From contig OY755047.1 in the NCBI GenBank assembly GCA_963576565.1, positions 6,170,931-6,234,930 of the forward strand: 64,000 bases of DNA, in the 5' to 3' direction. A model generated the notes under the pieces. The model ran no database searches and had not been told where the DNA came from. It saw only the letters and a program-made list of their open reading frames with translations. Positions 52,705 to 63,589 of this stretch are shown in pieces (position 1 is the first letter of the stretch; each line of letters opens with the position of its first letter). Made by a program: the position numbers and the translations under genes. This DNA comes from Aspidapion aeneum. Lineage: Eukaryota > Arthropoda > Insecta > Coleoptera > Brentidae.

Positions 52705-52915
52705 CATGGGCGCACCCAGGGTGGGGGGTGTCACGAAGCTTGGGGCTCATGGCATAAACTATACTCGTTTCTGCTCATAGCCCGGGCCTCCCCAAACATA
52801 AAATTTTTTAAACTATTTTCCACATATTTCATAAATATAAAGAAAAAATATCATTAAATACGACATTATGACACCTCCCCCCCCCCTCCAAGACATATTC
52901 CTGGGTGCGCCACTG
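52705..52915 (-). mobile_element. CAGTGGCGCACCCAGG MITE with 7-bp TSD
   Basis: CATGGGCGCACCCAGG and CCTGGGTGCGCCACTG are inverted; CCTGTAG flanks both sides (52698-52704, 52916-52922). The interior holds the ATATTTCATAAATA... core of the family on the reverse strand. Confidence 0.75.
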
Positions 52916-52935
52916 CCTGTAGATACATTTTGAAT

Positions 52936-53660
52936 CAGGGCTATCAAAATGGACGGGCCACGATCCTCCACTCTGTTGACGTCACATCCGGGGCTCATTT
53001 TTTTTTGATGGTCACGTTACGACACAGTTGATTGTCTTTAAAATATTGAAGCAGGGCTATCAAAATGGACGGGCCACGATCCTCCACTTTGTTGACGTCA
53101 CATCCGGGGCTGATTTTTTTTTGATGGTTACGTTACGACACAGCTGATTGTCATTAAAACATTGAAGTTGAAATGACGGTTCATGGATATTTGATTTTTT
53201 TTAAATAAAGCCGTTTTTGAGATTGTTTTTACTTTATTCTGGCAGAACAATTTTTTTAAATGTATAGTAAGCCCTAATTTTTCATAGCCGCGTCATTAGC
53301 TCACACAAAAATTAAGTTTAAACCAGAAGAGAATGTGACAATCACATATGACAAAGTCAAATATATGTCAAATATAACAGTTGGCATGTGGTACATGGCG
53401 GGTAATTTGAATTCAAAATAAGGAATGCTAAATCTTGAAGATTTTAACCTTTTAATCATGTTGCTTGCTTACAAACCTTTGGTGGAATATCGGGATGGTG
53501 TCTGAGAATATTTCACTGAAATTTTGCGGAAATCTGTAGTGCCATTTTGAAAATATCATAAAAAAACGTCTGACCTCCCATAAGACACAATGTTAAATTC
53601 AGGCCCGGGAGAACAGCTGATTTTTTTAGGGTCGTGGCCTCTATTTTTGTGTTGGCCTTG
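52936..53660 (+). mobile_element. CAGGGCTATC repeat family, copy 2 with duplicated 5' end
   Basis: A 116-bp partial 5' end (52936-53051) is followed at once by a full copy (53052-53660). The pair is flanked by the same 13 bases, ATACATTTTGAAT (52923-52935 and 53661-53673), so the compound inserted as one unit. It directly abuts the MITE ending 52915. Confidence 0.82.
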
Positions 53661-53909
53661 ATACATTTTGAATATGCAAAATGGTTCGGGTAATGTATAT
53701 TGCTGTGACAGTCCCTTGAATGTCTTTACGACCGTTTAACAATGTCAAAAATCCATCTATTTGTTTTTTAGATAATGTTCTAGAAAAAAGTTTCGGTTCG
53801 GTTCGGGCCCGAGACAGTTTTGGGGGGCGAGCCGAACCCCATCAGGCCGTACGTTATGCTATTTTATGTTTGTATTCATGAAACAGGAACATAAATTTTA
53901 GGTAATATA
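53661..53909. other. Unassigned with MITE remnant
   Basis: 53780-53885 resembles the interior of the 61127 MITE (GAAAAAAGTTTCGG, CCCGAGACAGTTTTGGGG). No gene. Confidence 0.4.
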
Positions 53910-54837
53910 CAGGGTGTTCGGCACATGAACCGTCAAAATTTTTTGGGATATTGTTGGGGTCATTTGCTACCTTTGATGTACCAAAGGGACATACGAGGTT
54001 TTTAATTGAAGAACATTAGTGATTTTGTCAAAGAAAATCAATTTCAAAATTAAAAATTAAAAAAAGTATCGACAATTGAGAACTTCATTTTCTTTTAAAA
54101 ACTTCTCTAGTTGATTACCTTTCTAACGGTATGTTACACATTGATTAAAAAAAACATTTCTGCTTTAAAATACGGAAATTTCGTCAGAAGGGCGAGACTC
54201 GTTCGGAATTGGTAAGAAAAACAATTTGATGTTTGTGATCGTTTACCTATTTAAACAAAAGTTAAAGTTTTAACAATAATGTATTGTGTTCTTTATTTAT
54301 AAATTTTGTTCGAAACGATCATAAACATCAAATTGTTTTTCTTATTATGTCCGAACGATTATTGCCCGTCTCACAGAATATCTGTATTTTAAAGCAGAAT
54401 TGTTTTTTTAATCAATGTGTAGCATACCGTTAGAAAGGTAATCAACTAGAGAAGTTTTTAAAAGAAAATGAAGTTCTCAAGTGTCTATACTTTTTTTAAT
54501 TTTTAATTTTTAAATTGATTTTCTTTCACAAAATCACCAACGTTCTTCAATAAAAAACCTCGTATGTCCCTTTGGTACATAAATTTTAAAAAATCTATTA
54601 ATTAGTTGAAGTAGCATAAGATAACAGAATTATAAAAAAAATGGTGCTTTTCCATACATTCATAAAAAGCTTACGTGGGTTTAAAGGTGGGATTTTGGGT
54701 AATTTGAGAAAAAAAAATTAAAAAATTCATATCTCTTTAACCGTAACTCTAAGGACCCAAGTTCCAAGGTTGAAAAGGTAGCAATGACCCCAACAATATC
54801 CCAAAAAATTTTGACGGTTTATGTGCCGAACACCCTG
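53910..54837. mobile_element. 928-bp inverted-repeat element, TA-flanked (CAGGGTGTTCGGCAC ends)
   Basis: CAGGGTGTTCGGCACATGAA and CACATAAACCGTC-type complement ending GTGCCGAACACCCTG, with TA on both sides. Arms match for some 350 bp (e.g. GTTGATTACCTTTCTAACGG with the complementary phrase near 54430). Only a short unique centre, no ORF: a fold-back mariner-type MITE. Confidence 0.82.
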
Positions 54838-54866
54838 TATATGTTCGTGTACATTAAACTAATGTA

Positions 54867-56400
54867 CAGTGTCCCATTTTCGATGGGATTAAATGGAAAA
54901 CTCGGTTATTATTAAAGATTTTGATTTTCCGATTGCACCTTACCGTGCTCTTTTTTTAAGTCCTTAAAAATAATGTAATCAGATTTTTGCTATACCCCGT
55001 AGTTTTGCTAATACAGGGAGTTTTTGAAAAAATTGCATTTTAAATAATCCCTTATATCTCGCTTATTTTGCGAGATATTTTTATTTTGTGAAAACCTTTT
55101 AATGGCAACTTTTGTTAAGGAAAATATTGACGTTGTTAGTTTTTTATAATATTGTTTAGTTTTTGAGATATGGTATTTATCATAAAAAAATTAAATACGG
55201 ACCAAAATTTTTTTTATTGCTATTTTGATTGGTTTCATGCTATTATTATCACAAAATAATAAAAAATTAATATTTTTATGTTTTAAGGTTAAAAAAAAAC
55301 ATTTAATATTTTTTAAAAAATTTTTGTCCGAACCTGGAAGTTTCCAACATAAATAAAAAATAAAAATAGCTAGTTGAACGGTTTTTAGTTTAACTGTTTT
55401 GTTACTTAGCAAATTAAAATGGTTTTGCGTCAAATAGTATAAGACAAATACAAAAATAAAAAATTATAACAAACAGTAATAACTAATTTTTTTTTAATGA
55501 TATAAATGTTCAAACAGATTGCCATTATGTGTAAGAGATTGTTAGCATTTTTGAATAATTTTTCTTAACGCATTTTACATAAAAATATTTCTGCTGTTTA
55601 AATATTGGGATTTTCTTGCTTGAATAAAGCAGTCAAACATATTAAATTTTTCGAAATCTGGATATGGTCGATTTCTAGCCATTTTAGAATAATTTTGAGT
55701 GAGCTAAAATGACAATGTCAATCCCACGCTTTTGTTTCTCCATCTTGAAATAAATTTCATAAGTTGCTGTGCTACCATCAAATAATTACTATAATATTAT
55801 TTTTGTAACTTTTTAACGTTTTTTCCTTTATTTATAAATATTTTAATTAACATTTCAAAACAGATAAACTAAAAATCGACCAACTAGTGCGTATTGCAAT
55901 TATTAATTTATATTTACGTTGGAAATTTCCAGGTTGGGACTACAATTCTTTTTTTAAATATTAAATATTTTTTATTCTTAAAACAAAAAAAATATTAAAG
56001 TTTTATCATTTTAAGATAATAATGGCATAAAAACAATCAAAATAGTAATAGAAAAAATCCAGGTCCGTATTTAATTTTTTTATTAAAAATACCATATCTC
56101 AAAAACTAAACAATATTTAAAAAAATTGACAACGTCATTACTTTGCTCTAAAAAAGTTGCCATAAAAAGGTTTTTACAGAATAAAAATATCTTGCAAAAT
56201 AAGCGAGATAAAAGGAATTAATAAAAATGCAATTTTTTCAAAAACTCCCTGTATTAGCGAAACCGCGGGGTATATCAAAAATCTGACTACACCATTTTTA
56301 AGGGCTCAAAAAAAGAGCACGGTAAGGTCCAATCAGAAAATCGATATCTTTAATAATAACCGAGTTTCCCATTTAATCCCATCGAAAATGGGACACGCTG
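54867..56400. mobile_element. 1.53-kb long inverted-repeat element, copy 1 (CAGTGTCCCATTTTCGATGG ends)
   Basis: TA|CAGTGTCCCATTTTCGATGG on the left and CCATCGAAAATGGGACACGCTG|TA on the right. Arms of about 570 bp pair with many small differences (CACCTTACCGTGCTCTTTTT against AAAAAGAGCACGGTAAGGTC). Central loop about 55440-55830. No transposase. Second copy at 58986-60503. Confidence 0.85.
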
Positions 56401-56402
56401 TA

Positions 56403-57544
56403 CAGTGTCCCATTTTTGAAGGCATTGAATTGGTTATTATAACAGATGGAGGTCTGGGGATTTTAAAGCTACGAGGGCAAATTCAAAAATTCGGAATCCC
56501 AGAAATCTATCATTAGTGCAGATATTTCAATTCTGTTAAAACTTCTCTCCAGGAAGTTGATTCTGTCAATAAAATGACGACAAATGTTTAATCCGTACCT
56601 ACCTGGGTTTACAAAAAAAAAATTATAGCAAAAAATTGAAAACGAAATCTAGGTCTGTATTGAACTTATTTTCTGAAATCTCAAATCAGCCTCGACGGAC
56701 CAAAAATTTGACAACGTCATTTGATTGACAGAATCAACTTTATGTAGAGAAATATTAACAAAATTGATCAGGGCTATCAAAATGGACGGGCCACGATCCT
56801 CCACTTTGTTGACGTCACATCCGGGGCTGATTTTTTTTTGATGGTCACGCTACGACACAGCTGATTGTCTTTAAAATATTGAAGTTGGAATGACGGTTCA
56901 TGGATATTTGATTTTTTTTTTAATAAAGCCGTTTTTGAGATTGTTTTTACTTTATTCTGGCAGAACAACTTTTTTTAAATGTATAGTAAGCCTTAAATTT
57001 TCATAGCCGCTTCATTAGCTCACACAAAAATTAAGTTTAAAGCAGAAGCGAATGTGACAATCACATATGACAAAGTCAAATACATGTCAAATATAACAGT
57101 TGGCATGTGGTACATGGCGGGTAATTTGAATTCAAAATAAGGAATGCTAAATCTTGAAGATTTTAACCTTTTAATCATGTTGCTTCCTTACACACCTTTG
57201 GTGGAATATGGGGATGGTGTCTGAGAATATTTCAGTGAAATTTTGCGGAAATCTGTAGTGCCATTTAGAAAATATCATAAAAAAACGTCTGAACTCCCAT
57301 AAGACCCAATGTAAAATTCAGCCCCGGGAGAACAGCTGATTTTTTCAGGGTTGTGGCCTCTATTTTTGTGTTGGCCTTGAATTGATATATCTAGACTATT
57401 AACAAAGATGGCCGATTTTTAGAATTCTACATTTTTCAATTAATCCTTCTCGAAATTTGAGGAAAGTAATGTGAAGTCTACAGGTATGTATTTTTTAAAA
57501 TACCTAAGTTACCCATTTACTACCATCAAAAATGAGACACCCTG
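56403..57544. mobile_element. Third TA-flanked CAGTGTCCCATTTTT element with nested repeat
   Basis: CAGTGTCCCATTTTTGAAGG at 56403 and ATCAAAAATGAGACACCCTG ending 57544, TA on both sides. It starts immediately after the TA that ends the previous element. Its interior is interrupted by the CAGGGCTATC repeat at 56769-57379. Confidence 0.65.
56769..57379 (+). mobile_element. CAGGGCTATC repeat family, copy 3
   Basis: Full-length, 611 bp, flanked by AATTGAT on both sides (56762-56768, 57380-57386). Confidence 0.85.
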
Positions 57545-57825
57545 TACATCATACATTTTGTTTCTTCTGTGTACTTTGGATGAACTATACTTTATCAAGT
57601 TGGGGAAAACACAAATTAAACTTCGAAAAGCGCGCGAAAACTCAGTGAAACTCATTGAAAATTCAACAGTTTTCCCTGGCTTAAGTTGCGTAGTTTCATT
57701 TCAGCTCATTTCATTTCATTTATTGAACACATATAGACAGACACTCAATAAAGTAATCGGTTAATTAGTAAAAAAATAAATAAATTATCCGTTACAAATT
57801 TATTTAAATTTAAAAAAAAATAAAA
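57545..57825 (+). other. Region upstream of the convertase-like gene
   Basis: May hold promoter or 5' UTR sequence; no TATA box or initiator can be singled out. A TCATTTCATTT run lies near 57696-57722. Confidence 0.35.
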
Positions 57826-57988
57826 ATGTTAATTTTAAAATATTTTGTGATTATAATAGTTTTTTCCGGAATTTTTTTGTTGGAAAACTGTTTAGGTACA
57901 CGGGAATTGGTGGTACGTGTAGCTGGGGGTCCACCGGTAGCTGAATTATTAGCTTCGGAAGCTGGGTATTTATTTAAGGGGCCGGTAA
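57826..57988 (+). CDS. Proprotein convertase (furin/kexin type) pro-region, first coding exon
   Basis: The ATG opens a hydrophobic signal peptide of about 24 residues (LKYFVIIIVFSGIFLLENCL), then RELVVRVAGGPPVAELLASE followed by AGYLFKGPV. This matches the start of furin/PC pro-domains, where V-R-x-x-G-G-P-x-V-A and a later G-F/Y-x-x-x-G are conserved. These convertases are secretory-pathway proteases that cut precursors after basic residues; the pro-domain folds the enzyme and is then removed. Two donors are possible: GTAAGT at 57985 (best consensus) or GTGTTT at 57989. Only the second keeps phase with the next exon. The catalytic exons are not visible in the remaining 6 kb, so the gene either runs past the window or is a broken copy. 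Confidence 0.65.
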
Positions 57989-58091
57989 GTGTTTTTTATA
58001 TAATATTATATCTATAGAATGACACAATTTTAACAAAATAATTCTATCTTGACGCACAAGAGTTTTCGGTGTATAAAATAATGTTTTTTAG

Positions 58092-58203
58092 TAACAGTAT
58101 ATTATATACCAAGGGATAAAATTGGCCCTTTTTATCCAGAGGCGAAAAGATGGTAGATGATGCAATTCGTCGGGGGATAAAAAGACAAATATTTGATCAC
58201 AAG
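58092..58203 (+). pseudogene. Proprotein convertase pro-region, second exon with apparent 1-nt frameshift
   Basis: After acceptor TTTTTTAG (58091) one frame reads TVYYIPRDKIGPFYPEAKRW, then hits a stop. From 58150 the neighbouring frame reads MVDDAIRRGIKRQIFDHK up to a GTTTGT donor at 58204. The conserved end of furin-type pro-domains is W-x-x-Q-Q-x-x-x-x-R-x-x-K-R; here the Trp lies in one frame and R-R-G-I-K-R in the other, one base apart at the short G run near 58151-58153. So a functional exon appears to have lost one base, either in the animal or in the assembly. It is labelled pseudogene only because the frame as given is broken. Confidence 0.5.
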
Positions 58204-58378
58204 GTTTGTACGATATTTTTCGCACTTTTTAGTTTATTTTCAGAGTTTTTCTCAATTTTTTTGGTGTTTTTAGATTTTGCCGATTTTTTTTTGAAATTTT
58301 TCCTTATGTCAATTTTAATACAATTTTATGTTTATTTATCACTTTTTATTCTGGAAATTAAAAATGACACCTTTATAT

Positions 58379-58710
58379 CTAAAAATCGGGAAGAAAAGTG
58401 AACTTTATATTTGCCAAAAGCGCAAAAACTTAATTTTTTTGTTGAATCAATTTATGGAAAAAGTTGTAGTGTAGTGTGATGATTTATTTCCTCTTAGTAT
58501 ACCTACCAGCAATAAAAAGTATATAAATATAATTTATAATTTTCGATTAGTCAGGGGCTTACTCAGAAAAAAATTTCGGAGGGGGGATTAAAAAGTTTTA
58601 ATAAAAATTGTGATTTATGCAATTTTATTGTCTTATTTGTGTTGCTAAGAAATATCTTTTAACACACTTTATCGATTATTTCGGTGGGGGGAGGCTTGAT
58701 CCCTCTTCAT
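58379..58710 (+). repeat. ~330-bp duplicated segment, left copy
   Basis: Matches 61006-61126 plus 61319-61530 (AAATCGGGAAGAAAAGTGAA ... GAGGCTTGATC). It lies just after the second convertase exon. The right copy is split by a hAT MITE. Confidence 0.75.
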
Positions 58711-60974
58711 TAGATGTGTTGATTTTCGTTAGTTTTGAATACTCGTTACTAATCGTTACTCGACTAGTAAGTATTCGTTACTATCGTTATTTTGATTACT
58801 GTAACTGTATTCAATTCAATCATACAATTAGTGCAAAATTCTCGGACTGTTGTTAATTCGAGGTTCATTTACTTGTAGGTATATTTTTGTTGTTGATAAT
58901 ATTGAAATATTCAATTAAAATTTTGAAAATGCGGGCTAAAATTTAAAAAATAAAGGTAGGAATTACGTAGGAACTGTTCTGTGTACAGCGTGTCCCATTT
59001 TCGATGGGATTAAATGGGAAACTCGGTTATTATTAAAGATATTGATTTTCTGATTGCACCTTACCGTGCTCTTTTTTTGAGCCCTTAAAAATGGCGTAAT
59101 CAGATTTTTGCTATACCCCGTAGTTTCGCTAATACAGGGAGTTTTTGAAAAAATTGTATTTTTAATAATCCCTTGTATCTCGCTTATTTTGCGAGATATT
59201 TTTATTCTGTAAAAACCTTTTTATGGCAACTTTTTTAGAAGAAAATAATAACGTTGTCACTTTTTTAAAATATTGTTTAGTTTTTGAGATATGGTATTTA
59301 TCATAAAAAAATTAAATACGGACCTGGATTTTTTTTATTACTATTTTGAATGGTTTCATGCTAATATTATCATAAAATAATAAAAATTTAAAAATTTTTT
59401 GTTTTAAGGTAAAAAAAAATATTTAATATTTAAAAAAAATTAATCCGAACCTGGATATTTCCAACATAAATATAAAATAAAAATTGATAGTAAAACAATT
59501 TTTAGTTTAACTGTTTTGATACTTAGCATATTAAAATGGTTTTACGTTAATTTACAGATTTATTTGAAACAAAGTCTACGAAAAATACAAAAAAAAAACA
59601 AATGATAAAAATAACTAATTTTTCTGATTACCATTATGTGTAAGACATTGTTGGCATTTTTGAGTAATTTTTCTTAACGCATTTTGCATAAAAATATTTC
59701 TGCCATTTAAATATTGGGATTTTGTTGCTTGAATGAAGCAGTCAAACATATCACATTTTTCAAAATATGGATATGGTCGATTTTTAGCCAGTTTAAAATA
59801 ATTGTAAGCCATTCACAAAAATGACAAGTAAAATGACAATGTCAATTCCACGCTTTTGTTTTGTAAATTTCACGACCTGCTGTGCTACCATCAAATAATT
59901 AGTAGGATATTTTTTTAAGGTTTTTACTTTATTTATAAATCTTTTAATTATCATTTTAAAACAGATAAACTAAAAATCGTTCAAGTAGTGTGTCTTGCAA
60001 TTTTTAATTTATAATTACGTTGGAAATTTCCAGGTTCGGACTATAATTTTTTTTTCAAATATTAAATAGTTTTTTTTAAACTTAAATCAAAAAATTTTTA
60101 AAGTTTTATCATTTTAAGGTAATAATAGCATGAAACTAATCAAAATAGTAATTAAAAAAATCCAGGTCCGTATTTAATTTTTTTATGATAAATACCATAT
60201 CTCAAAAACCAAACAATATTTTAAAAAATTGACAACGTTATTATTTTCTTCTAAAAAAGTTGCCATGAAAAGGTTTTTACAGAATAAAAATATCTCGCAA
60301 AATAAGCGAGATACAAGGGATTATTAAAAATACAATTTTTTCAAAAACTCCCTGTATTAGCGAAACTACGGGGTATAGCAAAAATCTGATTACACCATTT
60401 TTAAGGGCTCCAAAAAAGAGCACGGTAAGGTGCAATCAGAAAATCGATATCTTTAATAAGAACCGAGTTTCCCATTTCATCCCATCGAAAATGGGACACG
60501 TTGTACAACTTTGTTTAAAAAATCTAATGCCTTACATACAAAGAAATATATACTTAAAATCTAAAAGTAATTAGAAATAGAGACAAAAATAACAATCTTA
60601 GACAAAAATATATAAAAAACTTGGACAAAAACAACAAAAATAAAAAAATATATTCTGTATAATATCAATGTTTACACGACTTTATAATCAATGATAATAT
60701 GTAGATTGTAGATACTATATATTTAAAAAACATAATATCTTAAAATAATTTATAAATCTTGGTTGTAATGCAAAAAAGGATTATTGTTACCTTTTACAAG
60801 TACAAATTAAATACGTTCGTTACTGTTATCATAGTTACTACTGAATACTAAAATAATCGAAGGAATCAAAGTAACAAAAGTAATCATTTAATTCTCGGAT
60901 CGGTATTCGTTACTCCGTTATTTTTTGAGTAACGAGTACTCAAGTAACGAATAGTTACTTTTTCAACACCTCTA
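58711..60974. mobile_element. TAGAKGTGTTGA-ended element split by a long inverted-repeat insertion
   Basis: TAGATGTGTTGATTTTCGTT at 58711 and AAAGTAACT-type complement ending TTCAACACCTCTA (60974) are inverted ends. Subterminal CGTTACT / AGTAACG motifs fill both flanks (58730-58830, 60800-60960). The element at 58986-60503 sits inside. hAT-like ends, but the flanks do not give a clean 8-bp TSD. Confidence 0.55.
58986..60503. mobile_element. 1.52-kb long inverted-repeat element, copy 2
   Basis: TA|CAGCGTGTCCCATTTTCGAT to ATCGAAAATGGGACACGTTG|TA; arms and centre match 54867-56400. In the centre AAATATTTCTGCC(A)TTTAAATATTGGGA is conserved between copies. No coding frame is shared by both. Confidence 0.85.
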
Positions 60975-61126
60975 CTTTCTAGCCATTACTGCGCGGGCTA
61001 GGAAGGTAAAAATCGGGAAGAAAAGTGAACTTTATATGCCAAAAGTTAAAAATTTAATTTTTTTGTTGAATCAACTTATGGAAAAAGTTGTATTGCAGTG
61101 AATCAATTTCTTCTCTCTTAGTATAC

Positions 61127-61310
61127 CAGTGGCGTATATAGAAAAAAGTTTCGGGGTGGGCCCGAGACAGTTTTGGGGGGGGCCCGAGACCTCATGAGGC
61201 TGTATTTTATGGTATTTTATATTTGTATTCATAAAATATGTGGAAAATATCCAAAAAAATCTTCGGGGGGGGGCCGGGCCCCCCAGGACCCCTTCGTATA
61301 TACGCCACTG
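61127..61310. mobile_element. 184-bp hAT MITE with exact 8-bp TSD
   Basis: CAGTGGCGTATATAG and CTATATACGCCACTG-type inverse (ending TATACGCCACTG); TAGTATAC on both sides (61119-61126, 61311-61318). The uninterrupted target exists at 58494-58506, which confirms the insertion point. Confidence 0.9.
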
Positions 61311-61530
61311 TAGTATACCTACCGGCAATAAAAAGTAAAGTATATCAAATATAATTTATACTATTTTATTATTTAGAAATTTTGGAAGGGAGATTAAAGT
61401 TTCAATAAAAATTGTGATTTGTGCAATTTTTTTGTTTTGTTTGCGATGCTGATATCTTTTTACCCACTTTATCGATTATTTCGGAGGGGGAAGGCTTGAT
61501 TTCCCTTCATCCCCCTTTGATTCGGCTATG

Positions 61531-61784
61531 ATTGGTACCATTGTGTAGACATACCTACCTATCTCAATCTATTTTTTCAATTTCAGAGTAAAAGAGTTCA
61601 TAAAAATATTTTTATTTGCCACAAAAATATCAATTAGTTTTTATGAAGTATCGATAAATATTTGTTTATTCTCTATGAAATTTATTAAGTGCAGAAAGTA
61701 ACAATTTTATGATAAGATATTAATAATAAAGCCATAAAAAAAACAGTGCCGTTATGGGGTTGGACAAAATACGATTTAATAATT
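61531..61784. other. Unassigned AT-rich
   Basis: Nothing recognised up to copy E. Confidence 0.3.
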
Positions 61785-62487
61785 TTAGCTCACACATATA
61801 CTATACTATAGTAGTGTGAGCTATGGTGATCCTAATTTTTTCGAGAAAAAAAAAGTTGCTCCGATTTCAAAAATTTTTATATATCTTTGCGTTTCAGATG
61901 ATTTTGAAACTTTTTTGTTGCGCCGTCTGTATGTCTGTCTGTATGTCTGTCTGTAACGACCAACGCGCATAACTCAAAAACTGCTTGGCCGATTTCAATG
62001 AAATTTGATACCTAGGCTGGGTCTTGGCTCGAGATGGTCCCATTTAAAAATGAACAAAATCCACCGAACACAAACCAAATTTCAAAAATTAGAATTTATG
62101 TGAAAATATGGCGTGTGTGATATCAAACGAAAGGTAATTCAGTCTGGAGTTAAAGACAATACATTTTAATTTATTTTAAAAAAAGGGTGGGGTTATATTT
62201 AAAAAATTAAAGTTTAAGTGAAAATATGGCGTGTGTGATATCAAACGAAAGGTAATGTCCGGAGTTTAACAAAATACATTTTAGTTTTTGTTTTTTTTAA
62301 GGGTGCGGGTGGATTTCAAAAATTTGAGTTTAAGTCAAAACATGGCTTATGTGGTATCAAACAAAAGGTAATTTAGTATGGAGTTGAATAAAATATATTT
62401 CAGTTTTTAGTTATATTAGCTCACACGTACACCATAACTATAGTACCTAGCGTGAGCTTAGGGGCCCATATATTGGCAGAGTATTTT
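61785..62487 (-). mobile_element. AGCTCACAC-hairpin / (GACA)n element, copy E
   Basis: Reverse copy with the shortest tetranucleotide tract (about 7 units, 61926-61953). The 30-bp phrase GGTTGGACAAAATACGATTT precedes it once (61757) and follows it twice (62492, 62529), so it inserted in, or led to, a short tandem array. Confidence 0.82.
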
Positions 62488-62630
62488 TATAGGTTGGACA
62501 AAATACGATTTAAGAATTTTTTTATAGGTTGGACAAAATACGATTTAATAATTTTTTTATATCTTCTTATTAAAAATAAAACATGAGTAGTGGCAAAAAA
62601 ACTTATTTCATGAACCTTAATCCTAAAGGG

Positions 62631-62798
62631 CAGGGCCGTACCCAGAAAATTATTTCTGGGGGGGATGGAAAGTTTCGAATTTGAAAATTGGCGGATTGTG
62701 CTTTTTTTATTTTTGTTGCTGAAAAATATCTTAAAACACCCTTTTTTCATTATTTCGGGTTAATGATCCCTCTTGACCCCCCTCTGGGTTCGGCCTTG
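62631..62798. mobile_element. CAGGGCCGTACCCAG MITE
   Basis: CAGGGCCGTACCCAGAA and CTGGGTTCGGCCTTG are inverted ends. A relative is at 62923-63089 (CAGGGCCGTACTCA ... TACGGCCTTG), and half-copies at 46625 and 58545. No clean TSD. Confidence 0.6.
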
Positions 62799-62922
62799 TA
62801 AAGAAGGGTATCCATTCATAGATTACCAGGAAACCCAGGACTACCTAACAGAGCCGTTTTGTGGTATCCATTTACGGGAAAAACTCTCGAAAAATGCTTT
62901 TGCGAGTAACTTTCAAGTAGGC

Positions 62923-63089
62923 CAGGGCCGTACTCAAAACAAAATTGGGGGGGGATTCAAAAATGTCAATTAAAAATATGCGTATTGTGCAATTTTTTTG
63001 TTTATTTGGTGTTGCTAAGAAGTCTCTTTTAACACACTTTTTCGACTATTTAGGGGAGGCGAATTGATCCACCCCTAGGTACGGCCTTG
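62923..63089. mobile_element. CAGGGCCGTAC MITE, second copy
   Basis: Same length and layout as 62631-62798: G-run near the left end, AACACACTTTTTCGACTATT, then GATCCACCCCTAGGTACGGC. Confidence 0.6.
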
Positions 63090-63195
63090 AGAGGAATCTT
63101 CTGCCATTGATTTCCTGCGGACATCTTTGTTTTCCTTGGCCCATGTTTTTCTTATGATAAACAGGTGATAACTGTCAAAATAAAATCTTCTAGCT

Positions 63196-63589
63196 AGCGT
63201 ATTATCACACTTCAAGTGAAGCCATGATAATATATTAGCATTGAAAACAGTTTTTTGTAAATATCTCAGAAACTAAAGCTCCTACGAAGTTTTTGGTTAT
63301 AACACGAATTATTGAACAAAGCCCCAAGCCTAAGATTTTTGTATATATTTTCCACATATTTCATGAATAAACACAAAAAATAGCATGAAATACGACATCA
63401 TAAGGCCTCGGCCCCCCCCCCCCAAGACATATTCCTGGGTGCGCTACTGCACACAGACAGACATTACGACGATATCGCTAGGATAGGTCAAAATACATCT
63501 AAATAGCAGATTTCTGGCGTTATCTCAAAATAATTTTTTCGTCGAAAATAATACCTTCTCTAACCATTGCTACACGGGCTAGGAAGGTA
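63196..63589. repeat. CTAGC interspersed repeat, second copy, with MITE insertion
   Basis: Partner of 4490-4951 (AGTGAAGCCATGATAATATA, GACAGACATTACGACGATAT, then GGGCTAGGAAGGT). The block 63322-63450 is a reverse-oriented, left-truncated CAGTGGCGCACCC MITE that replaces or interrupts the middle. Confidence 0.65.

Noticed and set aside
57471..57764. 97-residue ORF upstream of the convertase gene
   Set aside because: It overlaps the end of a TA-flanked element and has no recognisable domain.
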